From positions 1,612,001-1,676,000 of the forward strand of contig JAPNXP010000007.1 in NCBI GenBank assembly GCA_028753945.1: a DNA stretch of 64,000 nucleotides, written 5' to 3'. The position numbers were made by a program, and so were the translations under genes. This DNA comes from Hexactinellida sp. DTS-2022. Taxonomy: Eukaryota; Porifera; Hexactinellida. Under the pieces are notes generated by a model, which did not search any database, was not told where the DNA came from, and saw only the letters and a list, made by a program, of their open reading frames with translations. Positions within the stretch are counted from its first letter, which is position 1. Each line of letters begins with the position of its first letter. Below are positions 22,441-33,489 of this stretch, piece by piece.

Positions 22441-23880
22441 CTGGCCCAGACAGTGAAGGAGCTTTTAGTATAAATCAGGGGAATGCCCCAAGAAAGGCCG
22501 AGCAACACTTAGCGTGTCTGCAAGGCATAAATTACCAGGTTGTTGTGCGAACTGTCAAACAAACCGCGCAGGTATGATCTGTAATTTCATCGGCAACGTA
22601 ATTCTCTAACTCCGCAATGCCGGCGCCACGTATTATGAGGTGTGGGTGTAGTGGGTGTCCACTGTATAGTCTAGTGGGTGTCACTGTCCAAGGACCGCTT
22701 CATTTCCTTGAGGAAGTGGGTGTCCGGACACCCAGACACCCCAGGTGGCGCCGGCCCTGCTCCAATTCAATGTCCGAAAATTCTGTCTCAGCTGTCACAA
22801 CACTACCAACCGTATGGCTAATTGCTTGTATATACTGCCAAGGAGTGTATGCTCCACTCCGTAGTTTTTCCTTGCAGGTTTCCCACCTTTTTTCTAATAT
22901 GACATTCTTCTTCTTCCTTGGCCTTGATATATCTTTTCCTAGTTTTAGTTTCCCAATTTCATTATCAGTGTCAGCCATTACATCATTTAAATTGTTGGAT
23001 GAGATATATTTATAATTGATTTAAGTTTCGCATGGTAGCTTTCTACACCAATGTTTGTTGTGTCTTTAGCTTCGTGTATAGAGAATTCCTCAGGGATTAT
23101 CTGGAGCAACCAACGTCTTTTGAAATACGTAACAAGTTTATCCATTTTCATAGATTCTGTTGCAGACAGATCCGGGCTTGAATGAATAGGTAAGTTTGAC
23201 GTATTATACTTGCTGGTAATAAGTGATTGCCATCAGCTGCTTTAGAAATTTAGATATTTCACTGTTCACTTGGAAACTTTGAGTGAGACCGAGCTTTTGT
23301 ACAACAACCATTAATCTTGATAATAGGGTATATTTCCTTGAATCTAATTCGAGGCGCTGAAAAAATTCGATACAATATTGCAATGTACAGCTGCTGACTT
23401 TTGGATGTATTCAAACAATGTATTGCTGGCAGTGTATATCTATCAACTTCAATAAAATTGTCCATAGTTGATAAAACTGAACAGGTACGGTATAAATGTT
23501 CCGTCAAATTGGATGTCTGCGATTTCGGGGAAAAATCATCATAGTTATAGAGTAGAATATAACTGCAACTTGAGTATGTAGAGATATCGTAAACTTATGG
23601 TGTTTTCCATAGGTCGTACCTGCCACATGGTACATTTTAGAATTTCTTCAGCTCTAAGAGGAATATTTGCTTGTGTTTTCCATAGAAGATTCACATTCGT
23701 TGAATGAAATTCTAGATGCGAAAGGGTACCGGGTCCTTTCTAATTTAATGATCAAATAAATTTTCTCAAACTACCTTGTGAATTTCTCGCGAAATTCTTG
23801 TATGGGTTTCTCAAATCATATACTTCTGATTCATATGCATCGACATCATAGTTATGAATAGAAGATGGATGGAAAATCGG
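22440..23880 (-). pseudogene. MULE with FLYWCH and RING, copy 3 (decayed)
   Basis: Minus strand. Traces of the N-terminus lie near 23600-23880. The segment 23259-23507 carries the catalytic-region homologue in broken frames (VDRYTLPAIHCLN). The Glu motif NIGVESYHAKLKS lies near 23040-23070. 22978-22767 reads MADTDNEIGKLKLGKDISRP and GAYTPWQYIQAISHTVGS. The RING (HTCAVCL then MPCRHAKCC) lies at about 22500-22575. A hAT-type MITE at 22612-22759 splits the last two segments. Several stops and frameshifts. Confidence 0.75.
22612..22759. mobile_element. hAT-type MITE inside MULE copy 3
   Basis: GC-rich insert with ends CAATGCCGGCGCCAC and GTGGCGCCGGCCCTG as inverted repeats. It contains GTGGGTGTCC repeats pairing with GGACACCC. 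Flanking octamers CTCTAACT and CTCCAATT match at 6 of 8 positions, so the duplication is degenerate. The host MULE frame continues on both sides. Confidence 0.65.
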
Positions 23881-24147
23881 AATCAACATTCAATACCTGT
23901 CCCTTTACACCCATTTTCCCATAAAACACAAATCAAATATGCTCTTGTCCTTAACCTTATATTTCACGTATTTGAAAAACCATCGCTTGTTGTATTTTTT
24001 CTACCAGTGCGTACACAGCTGCCTAAGGAGTATACCATGATTTCGATTTTTTAGATATGAATTTGCTGATGAAAATATTGAAAGTATGGAACAAGTGTAG
24101 TTACAACTAATAGTAGAGGGTTGTTCCACACATAAGTGTAGAACAAC

Positions 24148-25088
24148 CAGTGGCGTCAGGTACTGGGGGGGCGGGGGGCTCGCCCCCCCTGTTTTGAAAT
24201 GAGCCAAAAACCGGGGGGGCCGCCCCCCAGTTTCTTTTCAAAAATTATGCTCACTTTCAGACTTGGGGCTGATTACTAGTGAGTGATTACGATTACGATT
24301 ACGATTACATCCTTCAGAAAAAGCTTGATTACGATTACGATTACGATTACAGGAAATGTTGTAATTGATTACAATCGATTACAATTCATTTTCTTTACGA
24401 TGCAATTACGATTGTTTCGATCATGCTCCGGAGTTTCACGGACGAAAAATAATGCCCGTGTGCATGGGGGTAGCCACCAAGAATTATTTGTAGGGGCCGG
24501 ATATATATTTGGAGGTGCAATGAGATCAGCGAACCCTCAAACAATATCCTTATTTAAAGTTACTGTGGAAAATTTGGGGGGGGGGGGGCTGTTGCCATAC
24601 CTGGGGCTGATTTGAGTGATTACGATTACGATTACGATTACGATTACATCCTTCAAGAAATGTATGATTATGATTACGATTACGATTACAGGAAAAGTTG
24701 TAATCGTAATCAGCCCCAAGCCTGCTCACTTTAAAGCTATTTTGATCGTAGTTTACTCAATGTGCTGTGAATCAAATATGCAGTGCGTGATTGCAATACT
24801 AGATACTACTGATTATATATTATTTAGTTATGTATTTGAAATGTATACGTGTAATATAAGCCAATTAACATTATCATAAACAAATTAATGTCATTATCTT
24901 ATTTTAAGAATTCCTCAAGCTATCTTCACTTAGCTTGAGGAAATGCAGACATTGAACGCAGACATTAAGGATTCAAAAGATAATTGATATGTCTATTCAT
25001 TTTAATTTGTGTATTTGACATATTGAATGAACTAGTACAACGGCCCGGGTCGGCCACCCCAGCTTTTTTGGTCAACCTGACGCCCCTG
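24148..25088. mobile_element. hAT non-autonomous element, exact 8-bp TSD
   Basis: 941 bp with ends CAGTGGCGTCAGGT and ACCTGACGCCCCTG. AGAACAAC is duplicated exactly (24140-24147, 25089-25096). G/C homopolymer hairpins lie near the left end (24165-24235). A second element with its own duplication (24258-24724) is nested inside. No transposase coding. Confidence 0.92.
24258..24724. mobile_element. nested hAT-type MITE with GATTAC arrays
   Basis: 467 bp with ends CAGACTTGGGGCTGATTAC and GTAATCAGCCCCAAGCCTG, and CTCACTTT duplicated exactly outside (24250-24257, 24725-24732). Both flanks carry (GATTAC)n arrays separated by TCCTTCA-type words. A second partial terminus (CCTGGGGCTGATTTGAGTGA, 24600) lies inside, hinting at a further truncated copy. 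Confidence 0.9.
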
Positions 25089-25115
25089 AGAACAACCCTC
25101 TACTATTAGTTGTAA

Positions 25116-27120
25116 TTGGTTATTTAGTAGGGTGAGGTAAAAAGATAGATCTTTTCAGTGAATTTTTTAAATGCTGACGTCATCATTAAATTGCGGTTAA
25201 TCCACTTAACCGCAATCCTTAGAAATTTAAAAATGGTATCAATGGATTGGCCATAGCTGAATACCTTATACAAAGTCAATCTGACAATCTAAGAAGGCTA
25301 GATTGCACTAGAATGAATATTAGAAACTGGCCTCTTTGTTTTATGGCCTTCTCTGCGAGATATATAGCCGTATATTAAGTAGGCCATGGATCAGACTAAA
25401 ATGCGTTTCCGCTTTCATTTTGCTGAGCTATTATGCTTGTAGAGGTACCTTTAGCAGGTAGTATAGTAAGGCTGCATGTACTACTTTAGCCAACATTCTA
25501 TTGAAAGCTCATGTCCTCAATGTAAGTGACAAAAAAGTATTTGGGATGCCTCAGCAGGCAAGAAAAGCTCTTCGACTAATGACAGACATAGCAACGTTGT
25601 AATAGACCTATATAGTGTTGTAACATGCACATAATGTTTATGTAAATACATATATGACAATTAATATTAAATTAGGGCTGTTATACACTAATGCATCTCA
25701 TTACAATTAGCAATCTCTCACCGTTTATTAGTTGGACAGAAAAACGGGCAAAAATTTCCAAAATTAACCCATTTTACCCTTGAATTTTAAGATGGCCCAG
25801 GCGGTGTTGAAAATGGCGCGATTGAACTCGCCATCCTCAAAAGCTCCTATATGGACCCGCGATCGTGTCTCCAGCCTTTCTAGAAGTCTTTTTAGCCCAG
25901 GACTCAAGTTAATCCTTCAAACTGAAGTTAAAAACCCCGAGTATGGGAGGCTTCAGTCCTTCTCTAAAGGAGTCTATGATTTGAACACTATAATTGACGC
26001 TATAATAGTTGCAATGCACATAATAAGGATGTAAGTAATTAGAATCGAATACATCCAAAATATGTCAGAAACTGGACAAAAAGGCCCATTTTCATGTATG
26101 AGAACTGAAATTAATTTGTCGCATGGTAAAGAAAGAATTTTTCCGTTTTTTAAAACATATTCTGGTTAATAACATTCAAACACATCCCAATGCACATTTG
26201 CAGAAACAAAATTTAAAATAAAGTCATTTTCGCAACACCCAAATATATAACTCCCGTTATAACCAAGTCTGATATAACGAAAGTACCTGCTTATAGCGAA
26301 GTCATTCAGTGGTCCGGAAACCCTTCTATCTGATTAGATTAAACAAAATTCGGTTATAATGAAATGGATATAACGAAATTCCGCTTTCAACGACCTCTAA
26401 TACCTACGTTATATAAGGCCTATGTAGCAAATTTGTGAAACTGGACCATGGATTAAAGGAAGGCTATTGATAAATAGGTTATTTATCGTTATCTAAATAA
26501 CTGGTAGTGATAGAACTCATTAATGTTCTATAACTATATAGGAAAATGTATCAGGGTATACATAGCACCCTTCAGAATTGAATTATATCATCATTTGATT
26601 ACGTAATCGCTATTTTTGGTGGGTATTATCGTGTTTTTATAGCCTGCTTTTAACATAGTTAGACGCGTTATAAATGTTCAAATTGGAACATGATGATGCC
26701 CATAACTAGTTAGATGAAATATACCGAAATTATAAATGGAATGTTATCACATTCCTCGGTTTCCAGGGAAATGTATATTTCCTAAATGAGCCATAACTCA
26801 AAAACTATCTGTTTTATGTAAACTAGGCTAGTACTGATCTATCCGCAATAGGTAACTTCCTATTCATTGATAATACATTATATATGCCTAACTACAATAA
26901 TTTTTCAGAGAATTTGTGTATTACCTCATAAGGAATTAAGAGCTAATTATCTAATTCTCTCAAAAATTATTAGCTTCAAAACTCAACTAGTGTAGATGGG
27001 GCTGATTTACAATTTGGAGATACATTAATATGTATGGGATTAGAAGCTTATATGGACACGGCAACTAGACTCCAGCGCTAGGTAAATCACTTATATTGCA
27101 GCGAGAAACTAGTAACTACA
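25116..27120. other. non-coding stretch with one Tigger-like remnant
   Basis: No convincing gene. Around 26240-26400 are GTTATAACCAAG, TATAACGAAAGTAC and TTATAATGAAATGGATATAA words in opposite orientations, typical of decayed Tigger-type MITEs. 25800-26030 is open for 84 codons but shows no motif. Confidence 0.4.
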
Positions 27121-27130
27121 AAAACAACAT

Positions 27131-27379
27131 GCAGTCATTACAGTGGCTGTTCGGAATCGTGTGATTGTAGAAAACATACCCTATAATTTAGTACCACGAA
27201 TTTCTCAATTTTTGAGAAGAGAAGTAAACAAAGGATTTGCTGAGGTCACAGGAGATAAAGTAAACAGAGGAGCTGGTTATGGACTGAAGTTCCATGTGTA
27301 CCGCCTATATGGACTTAAAGCGGACATTGGAAAGCTAAAAGAATTTGTGATAGACTTGAGAGACACTGGACTTGCATAG
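27131..27379 (+). CDS. short open segment after a splice-acceptor-like site, unknown
   Basis: After GCAGTCATTACAG the frame reads VAVRNRVIVENIPYNLVPRI, SQFLRREVNKGFAEVTGDKV, NRGAGYGLKFHVYRLYGL and ends at TAG 27377-27379. It has no ATG at its start. The sequence is not low-complexity and looks protein-like, so it may be the last exon of a gene or element. The family is not recognised. Confidence 0.35.
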   Translation, partial: AVITVAVRNRVIVENIPYNLVPRISQFLRREVNKGFAEVTGDKVNRGAGYGLKFHVYRLYGLKADIGKLKEFVIDLRDTGLA

Positions 27380-27527
27380 CTAAATATGATCTTGTGAAAT
27401 TTGATACTAACATGAGAATTATAAATAATAGAGTATACCTCATTCAATGTGACATGGAAATAAAAGAGCTGATAATGTAATAAAAGAGCTGATAATACAA
27501 AAAATATTAAATATAACAAAAACATAC

Positions 27528-27689
27528 TGGATTAGTTTCGCCCAATAACATTCTGCCTATTCTGACTACATCCAATCCTTCCCATATCATACACACAACT
27601 GGACCACTGGCCATAAAAGAAATTAGACCTTGAAAGAAAACCTGACTTTTGAGGTCTTCGTAATGTTGAACAAGTTGTTCCCGATTAGG
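27528..27689 (-). CDS. nucleoside diphosphate kinase, second exon
   Basis: 54 codons, phase 0 at both ends, between acceptor TTTATTTTTAG and donor CCA/GTATGT. It reads [40 protein letters not shown] and [14 protein letters not shown], the central part of group I NDP kinases, which transfer the gamma phosphate between nucleoside di- and triphosphates. The GETNP boundary matches the conserved exon limit in animal NME genes. The exon with the catalytic His (NxxHGSD) and the C-terminus was not found downstream in this window. Confidence 0.88.
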
Positions 27690-27699
27690 CTAAAAATAA

Positions 27700-28250
27700 A
27701 TATATCTAAACGTAATAAATCCAGGGATTTACAGGAATAAAGACACTTTCTGAATTTCAAAATTCAAAATAAGCTAAAGCATATTCCTTTGGAGGCACAA
27801 ATTTTTATTAGTTGGATAATTTATAGCGCCTCAATGAGAAATGCTGTCGCCACAGCTGTAATTTATAAAATTAATTTATAAAACAAATTCAAGAAATTGT
27901 CTAGGAAGGTAGGAATTTATTCATGCTTTTGAAATTTCAGTAAGATAATTGTGCACAACTAAGCTAACAAGAACGAGTTAGGGTTCCTAAGAGTATTTGT
28001 GCGTGTGATAGTTTAACTCAGCATACATCTACCATCTTTAAATCCAATGCAATAATACCATTACCTGGAATATGACATGGCTTTTAATTAATAGTCCCAT
28101 CGTAGATATCTGATCAATAATCATGGGTTAATGATAAAGGATAGTTACAAAATCAAAATATAATTAAACACCAATTACAATGAATCGTCGACTGTTTTGA
28201 GATTACATAAATCATTTTTGGAGATACGATTCGGTTTGCAGATATCAATA
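27700..28250. other. intronic non-coding stretch
   Basis: AT-rich sequence in the NDPK intron with no gene or paired termini recognised. Confidence 0.4.
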
Positions 28251-28257
28251 AACTTAC

Positions 28258-28425
28258 GTCAATAATATTTAATTTGTGGCCATCTGCTAGCAAAATTTCT
28301 ATTTCCCCTAAAAAGGCCTTTTTGCCGAAGTGAATTGATGTCTGAATTAAATTTATGTTTAAAATGAATTTTTGACGATGGAACTTTTGAACAGTTAAAT
28401 CGCCAATATAAGGAATTTCTATCAC
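28258..28425 (-). CDS. candidate exon, unknown protein
   Basis: 56 codons in frame, ending at a consensus donor (GAC/GTAAGT). The frame reads IEIPYIGDLTVQKFHRQKFI and QTSIHFGKKAFLGEIEILLA, ending KLNIID. It is protein-like but unrecognised. It lies on the same strand as NDPK, inside the NDPK intron. The 5' limit is uncertain: the best upstream AG is ACCATTGAG. It could be an exon trapped from a transposon. Confidence 0.35.
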
Positions 28426-28429
28426 TCAA

Positions 28430-29857
28430 TGGTATAATTGACGAAGTGAGATATAATCTTTTCCGAAAAATATCATAAGGCACAATGTTCAATAGTCTAA
28501 TAATTGCGTGTAAGTGAAAGTGCAATTCCTCCGAGCAAGATCAAATTCCTCCCTGGGAAGGAATTCCCCCCAACCCCAAAGTTTATAACAACTGGTATAA
28601 ATAATCAATATATAAATTAATAAAATCAACACAAACATCCACTGTGAATAAATTAAATCAAACAACTTCCATTAGATATAATTTAATTACCTTTAATCAA
28701 TTGTATTGGAATACAAAATTTCAATAGAAGCAGGACTTCATCTGGGTGCGCATTGCGCACCCAGAGGTGTATAATTTGATGTCAAAATCTAAAGGGTGTA
28801 TGTAATTAGGTATTACTAAGGGTGCGCCCATAGTATTTATTACTACTAATTTTGGTCTTTTATAGTAATGTACTAATTTAGTAATTTGGTTGCTCGATTG
28901 GAAAATATACATCACCTAGGGTGCGAGGATCTCTTTAGGCTAGAATAAGGCTTGAATAGAAGCCAGATCGAACACATACATGTAAGTAGATCAAGACAAT
29001 TCCTAGATGAAACAATATAGGTAGATTAACTGTATTATTCGAACTGAAGTAGGAGTATTCACACCCCATCAATGGCAAAAACTATAATCCAATACGAAAT
29101 TTCGTATAAACCCATCAGACGCAGATTGTGTTTTGAATTTAATAATCAAATAGAAAATGGGGGTTTATATCAACATTTTTTAGTATGGACCTGCAGTAGT
29201 TTCAAAACATATCCCTACATAGTAGTAGGAACAGCAATTTTCTTAAATTACAGCTGTGCATGTAGCATTTTCACTCGGCAGTGTATCTTGGGGTATATTG
29301 GTAGTGCCTCCATTAGAAAATGCTGTCTACACAGTAGTAATCTTAGAAATAGCGTCATTCATCATTACCTCAGTGTTAAGACCCATTTGCAAAGTGGTCA
29401 CAAGCTACTAAGAACAATTGATAAATTGGTAGTTTGATTCTATCTTTTAAAACATCCAAGAGTTTAAAGGTATTTAGTAAATGTATAAATTATAAACTAT
29501 ATATTTAAAACGTATGTTAGTTATTGAGAATGTTGTTTGTTCGGAATTAATTGAAAAGACCAACTAATGGAGAGCTAAAATTTGGTGTTAGAACACGGGT
29601 CTATAAATTTTCAAGAGAAATAATGTGAGCAAGACATCACACGGTAACCATTTCGTCAATAACATTACAAATTTGACTCGACTAAAATCAAAATTATATA
29701 AAACGAGGCCTTCGGTCTCGGTCGCTTCGAGACGGAAAATTCGATATTTCGAATGTGTGTATTGACGTTGGGTAAATACCCAACATGAACAGAAAAATGG
29801 TGACTCATCGTGTATCATCTTCATACTGAAACTAGATTAACAATGAAGTAAATTAGG
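28430..29857. other. intronic non-coding stretch
   Basis: Short ORFs only (for example 29072-29437), without motifs or splice support. No repeats with defined ends were seen. Confidence 0.4.
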
Positions 29858-29869
29858 GAAGCGCGGCAA

Positions 29870-30020
29870 TTGATCGACTGACAACGTTTGCAATTGATCG
29901 AATTTCTAAGGTTTGCAATTGATCGACTTAGGTTTGCAATTGATCGAATTTCTAAGGTTTGCAATTGACGACTTAGGTTTGCAATTGATCGAATTTCTAA
30001 GGTTTGCAATTGATCGACTT
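29870..30020. repeat. terminal tandem array of MULE-RING copy 2, right of its 3' end
   Basis: About seven units containing GCAATTGATCGA, alternating between spacers TTTCTAAGGTTT and CTTAGGTTT. It mirrors the array at 31880-31990 in inverted orientation. Probably transposase-binding subterminal repeats. Confidence 0.85.
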
Positions 30021-30155
30021 AGTGATAGACTTAATATGTGATTTATTCTAACTTTGAGTAATATTTTTGAGAATATAATGATTTACTTAAGGAATTGAGA
30101 AAAGATAATGAATTAAAATTGGATAACAACAACAACAAAAATATTAGAGTAAAAA

Positions 30156-31741
30156 TTAAGTAAAAATATTGAATCTTTGTTCTATATTGCACCTGCATAT
30201 TGGACATTGTTCCAAGGATGCACTGCATTCCTCACAACATTTTGCATGCCTGCAAGGAAGAAATAGGACTGTTGTTATTCTCTGAAGTAAGCACACACAG
30301 CAATTAACCTGATTATCATCTTCAGGCTCTTCATCCGTCAAAGACTCATCTTGGAAATCTCCAAGGCTAATTGAGTTTGTAACTGGGTGAATAGAGCTGG
30401 CTATGGCATCCACATATCGAGTTGGACTATATTCTCCCGATACAAGCATTTCTTTGCATTGAGCACGAAACGAATCATTTTGGATGTCCTTCAACTCACG
30501 ACTGCGAGTAATATCAATACCTTTTCCTAGGCGCTCAATGTCTAAATCTGTGTCTTGTATCGTCTTATTGAGGATTTCAACAAAAAACCATACACGCGGG
30601 TGAGAGACCACGATGTCCTTTTTTAATCTATAGTGGTAGTTCTCTGCTCCATTATTTGTGATATGTTGGCAGTTAAAGATAAATAATTCGTTCTTAGGAA
30701 TGGAAATAATCCATTGTCGTCTTATATACTTCTTAAAGATTGCATATTGATTCTTATGAACTTCACTAAGAGGCAAATCTCTCACTTCCAGTTGATTGAA
30801 TACAAATATAATCTGATCCTAAGGAAGGAAAGGAAGAGTCATAAATGATCTAACTAGTTTTTTAAAATCTGGATTAGTTTGATAAAGAGTAGATAGACCT
30901 AAGTTTTGTATTTTCCGCCAAATACATTGAGTATAGTGAAAATGACATCCCCGTAGATGAATACCTTGGAATTGTCTCTTTACAGCATTTCTAGCCCCTT
31001 TCTCCCAATCATACATTCCATGGCTAGGTTTTAGTTGTGGAACAAGTTCGTGTATTCTAGCGAGAACAGCTGTATAGATTTCCTCATGCTTGGCTGTAAG
31101 AAGACAATGGATAACCGGCAGTACATGGCGTCCAAAGCGGGCGAAGATAGTCCACAATTGATAGAACTGGGATGGTACCGTATAAAATGTACCATCAAAA
31201 TAGATGTGATCCACTTCAGGGAGAGAAATCTTCATCTTATCTGAGGAAAATATCACACCAGTGTCACCACCTACTTGTACTTCACCTTTATAGTATATAC
31301 CAAATCAGATGATACAATAAGTTGACAAAACTCAGTAGCACCTTTAGGAATAGGTGGTTCAATTTCTCTTCTTGCTCGATACATTGCACTCTCCAAATTT
31401 TTATAGGACACATGAACTGCAGAAGGATCATCACGAACAACATCTTTGAACACTTTAGATAACCTTTCACGTGAACATCTCGCCGCAGAAACACATTTAG
31501 ATTTTAAAATTAAAAATTCAGGATTATAATCAGAAACTAGATGGTTATGGTGTTTTATGGGATCAATAGTATTGGATTCAGAGTTTAACTTTGCAGATCC
31601 TTTACACTTTACTTTCTGATGTAAAACACATCGGAGATACATTACCCCAGGATTGGCTGTGTGTTGTGTGTATTTAAAACCATCTGGCGTAGTGAAAATT
31701 GTTCCCCTTCTATGTTTATAATTTCCGCATACGTAGTCCAT
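30156..31741 (-). pseudogene. FLYWCH-MULE-RING transposase, two lesions
   Basis: ATG at 31741. FLYWCH zinc finger at residues 3-70 (Cys38, Cys46, His65, His67). MULE core with Asp in IYFDGTFYTVP, Asp in MYDWEKGARNAVK, the GCHFHYTQCIW motif, and Glu in NNGAENYHYRLKKD. C-terminal C3HC4 RING (CCVCLLQRI, LPCRHAKCCEEC, QCPICRCN) ending NIFT. Only a frameshift near 31257-31280 and a TAG at 30819-30821 spoil it, so this is the youngest of the three copies. RING domains normally act as E3 ubiquitin ligases; fusion to a MULE is the unusual feature. Confidence 0.93.
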
Positions 31742-31879
31742 GTTAAGATTAGAGTGGAAATAAAGTTAGAGATAAGTACGTATTCGAATAAACAAATTGT
31801 AAAACGGACACTTATTTATACAATGAAACGTCTCTAGTATACATTTGTATGGTTTACAATTTATCGACAATTGTATTTT

Positions 31880-31990
31880 CGAACAATTGCAAACCTTAGA
31901 AAGTCGATCAATTGAAAACCTGTAGTCGATCAATTGCAAACCTTAGAAAGTCGATCAATTGAAAACCCTCAGAAGTCGATCAATTGCAGG
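31880..31990. repeat. terminal tandem array of MULE-RING copy 2, upstream of its 5' end
   Basis: Units of GTCGATCAATTGCAAACC and GTCGATCAATTGAAAACC, about five copies, separated by TTAGAAA or CTCAGAA. Inverted counterpart of 29870-30020. Confidence 0.85.
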
Positions 31991-32157
31991 CGCTCCAAGG
32001 ATATATATTAAAAAAGTCCCTCACAGACCGGATGGGATTGTGCTCCTTCTGATTGCACTTCCCCAATGTTTAATTTAACTAGAATTTCAATATTCAAATT
32101 AAATTTCATCTTAGTGTAATATAATCTAATTAATGTTTGAATTTGAAGACTTCAAAT

Positions 32158-32548
32158 CAGGGTAGATAAAAATCATCAAAAAAATCCGATTTTTTTTATT
32201 TAAATCAGAATTTTGATTTTGATTTTTTTTTGCAATCTATATCACACTGGCGTATATTATTTGGCTAATAGATTAATTACATTGTTAATTACTCATTATC
32301 AATGTAACTTGACTCATTATCAATGTATTTCTTTTCTTTTCGCAAAAAACAATAGACATAAAAAATCTGATTTAAATCAAAAAAGTCCGACTTTTTGATT
32401 TAAATCAGACTTCTTTGATTAAAATCAGATTTTTGATTTAAATCATGATTTTTGATTTAAATCATGATTTTTATTAATAAAAATCATTGATTTAAATCAT
32501 GATTTAAATCAATGAATTAAATCACTTGATTTAAATCAAACAACCCTG
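32158..32548. mobile_element. hAT MITE built of TTTGATTTAAATC repeats, exact 8-bp TSD
   Basis: 391 bp. Left end CAGGGTAGATAAAAATCATC, right end GATTTAAATCAAACAACCCTG. CTTCAAAT is duplicated exactly (32150-32157, 32549-32556). Most of the body is short palindromic GATTTAAATC words in both orientations, so it can fold extensively. No coding sequence. Confidence 0.93.
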
Positions 32549-32794
32549 CTTCAAATGTTTAAATTAATTAAAGATTAATCATTAAAAATAGAATTAGGAA
32601 TATGTGTAGTATTTACATTACTATTTGAATAATAGAATTCATTATTTCCATCATCATCAACTTGTAAATGTTCCAACTTCCAAGTGTTTTCATTGTACTT
32701 GTATGAAAGACATATTCACTTACAAACCAATTAATAACAGTCATTATCTAGCAGATAGTAGGCTTATGTAATATGTTCTATAGTATTCAGTATA

Positions 32795-32988
32795 CAGTCA
32801 GGTCTGCTTATTATGAACAAGATTTCGTCTGCTTAATATGAAGATTTTTTATTATGAACAAATCCTACGGTCCCAATTTAACAACTTACATAGGATTTGT
32901 ATTAAGTTGAGTTCGCTTATTATGAAGTCTCTCTATTATGAACACAATTTTTGGTCCCTTGAATGTTCATAATAAAAGAACCTGACTG
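32795..32988. mobile_element. Tigger-type MITE (194 bp)
   Basis: Ends CAGTCAGGTCTGCTTATTAT and AATAAAAGAACCTGACTG, flanked by TA on both sides. Internal repeats of TTATTATGAACA. Only 4 bp separates it from the next element. Confidence 0.88.
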
Positions 32989-32992
32989 TACT

Positions 32993-33489
32993 TAGTGGGG
33001 TCAAAAACTAAGATTATGTACCAAACCTCTGGCTAGTTAAGTTTTATGCCTCATTCTGATACTTTAGGAGACAAACTAAATAGCGAGTTAAAAGGTTATT
33101 GCATGTATAAGATAAGATATGCTCCAAATCCCTAAAAAAGAGTTTAAAGAATGGACCTCCCATGGTGACAAATGACGTGGGAATCTTCAAAAGGTTACTA
33201 CATTAAAAGAATAGTCCCGATTGAGTTGAAATTTTCACTGCAGCTAGTACTTATTATATACGGTTCAAAAACAGTCTAATCTCAATTTATGAAATGTTCA
33301 GAGAGGGGCCTTAATTTTTCAAAATGATTGCCGGAGGCCCTTTTGAATTTGTCGCTATAAAAAGTTTGCCCACACTTTCCAGACCGGCATGGGAGCTTAA
33401 ATCGCGAGATATATCCTAAGTATCAGAATCAGGCATAAAACTTAACTAGCCAGAGGTTGGTCACGGAATCTCAATTTTTAACCCCACTA
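32993..33489. mobile_element. long-TIR non-autonomous element
   Basis: Two arms of roughly 75 bp in inverted orientation. The left arm contains TAGTGGGGTCAAAAACTAAG and CCTCTGGCTAGTTAAGTTTT; the right arm contains the reverse complements, ending TTAACCCCACTA. The central part is unrelated to other repeats here. The target duplication is not clear, so no superfamily is assigned. Confidence 0.75.

Larger units (their letters stand above)
24106..25115. repeat. palindromic insertion site split by a hAT element
   Basis: ACAACTAATAGTAGAGGGTT at 24106-24125 is the exact reverse complement of AACCCTCTACTATTAGTTGT at 25093-25112. Removing the hAT element between them leaves a hairpin with a short loop (GTTCCACACATAAGTGTAGAAC). 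So the hAT landed in the loop of a pre-existing palindrome, itself probably a tiny MITE. Confidence 0.75.
29858..31997 (-). mobile_element. FLYWCH-MULE-RING element, copy 2 (nearly intact)
   Basis: The ends are GGAAGCGCGGCAATTGATCG and, read inward from the right, GGAGCGCCTGCAATTGATCG. Just inside lie tandem arrays in inverted orientation: TTTGCAATTGATCGA units with TTTCTAAGG at 29870-30020, and TCGATCAATTGCAAACCTTA units at 31880-31990. A single coding unit (30156-31741, minus) fills the 2.14-kb element. A target duplication could not be read with confidence. It lies within the NDPK intron. Confidence 0.85.

Noticed and set aside
22199..22456. 85-codon ORF with Cys/Gly-rich tail
   Set aside because: Overlaps other equally open frames, has no motif or splice support, and adjoins MULE debris.
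24283..24720. GATTAC arrays as a CRISPR-like repeat array
   Set aside because: No uniform spacers; the arrays are inverted at the two ends of a hAT MITE with an exact target duplication.
28640..28650. CCACTGTG as a further Transib terminus
   Set aside because: No GGAATAG block at 11 or 21 bp, no Transib sequence nearby and no partner duplication.
29072..29437. 121-codon plus-strand ORF
   Set aside because: No motif, no repeats and no splice context; length is within chance for this composition.
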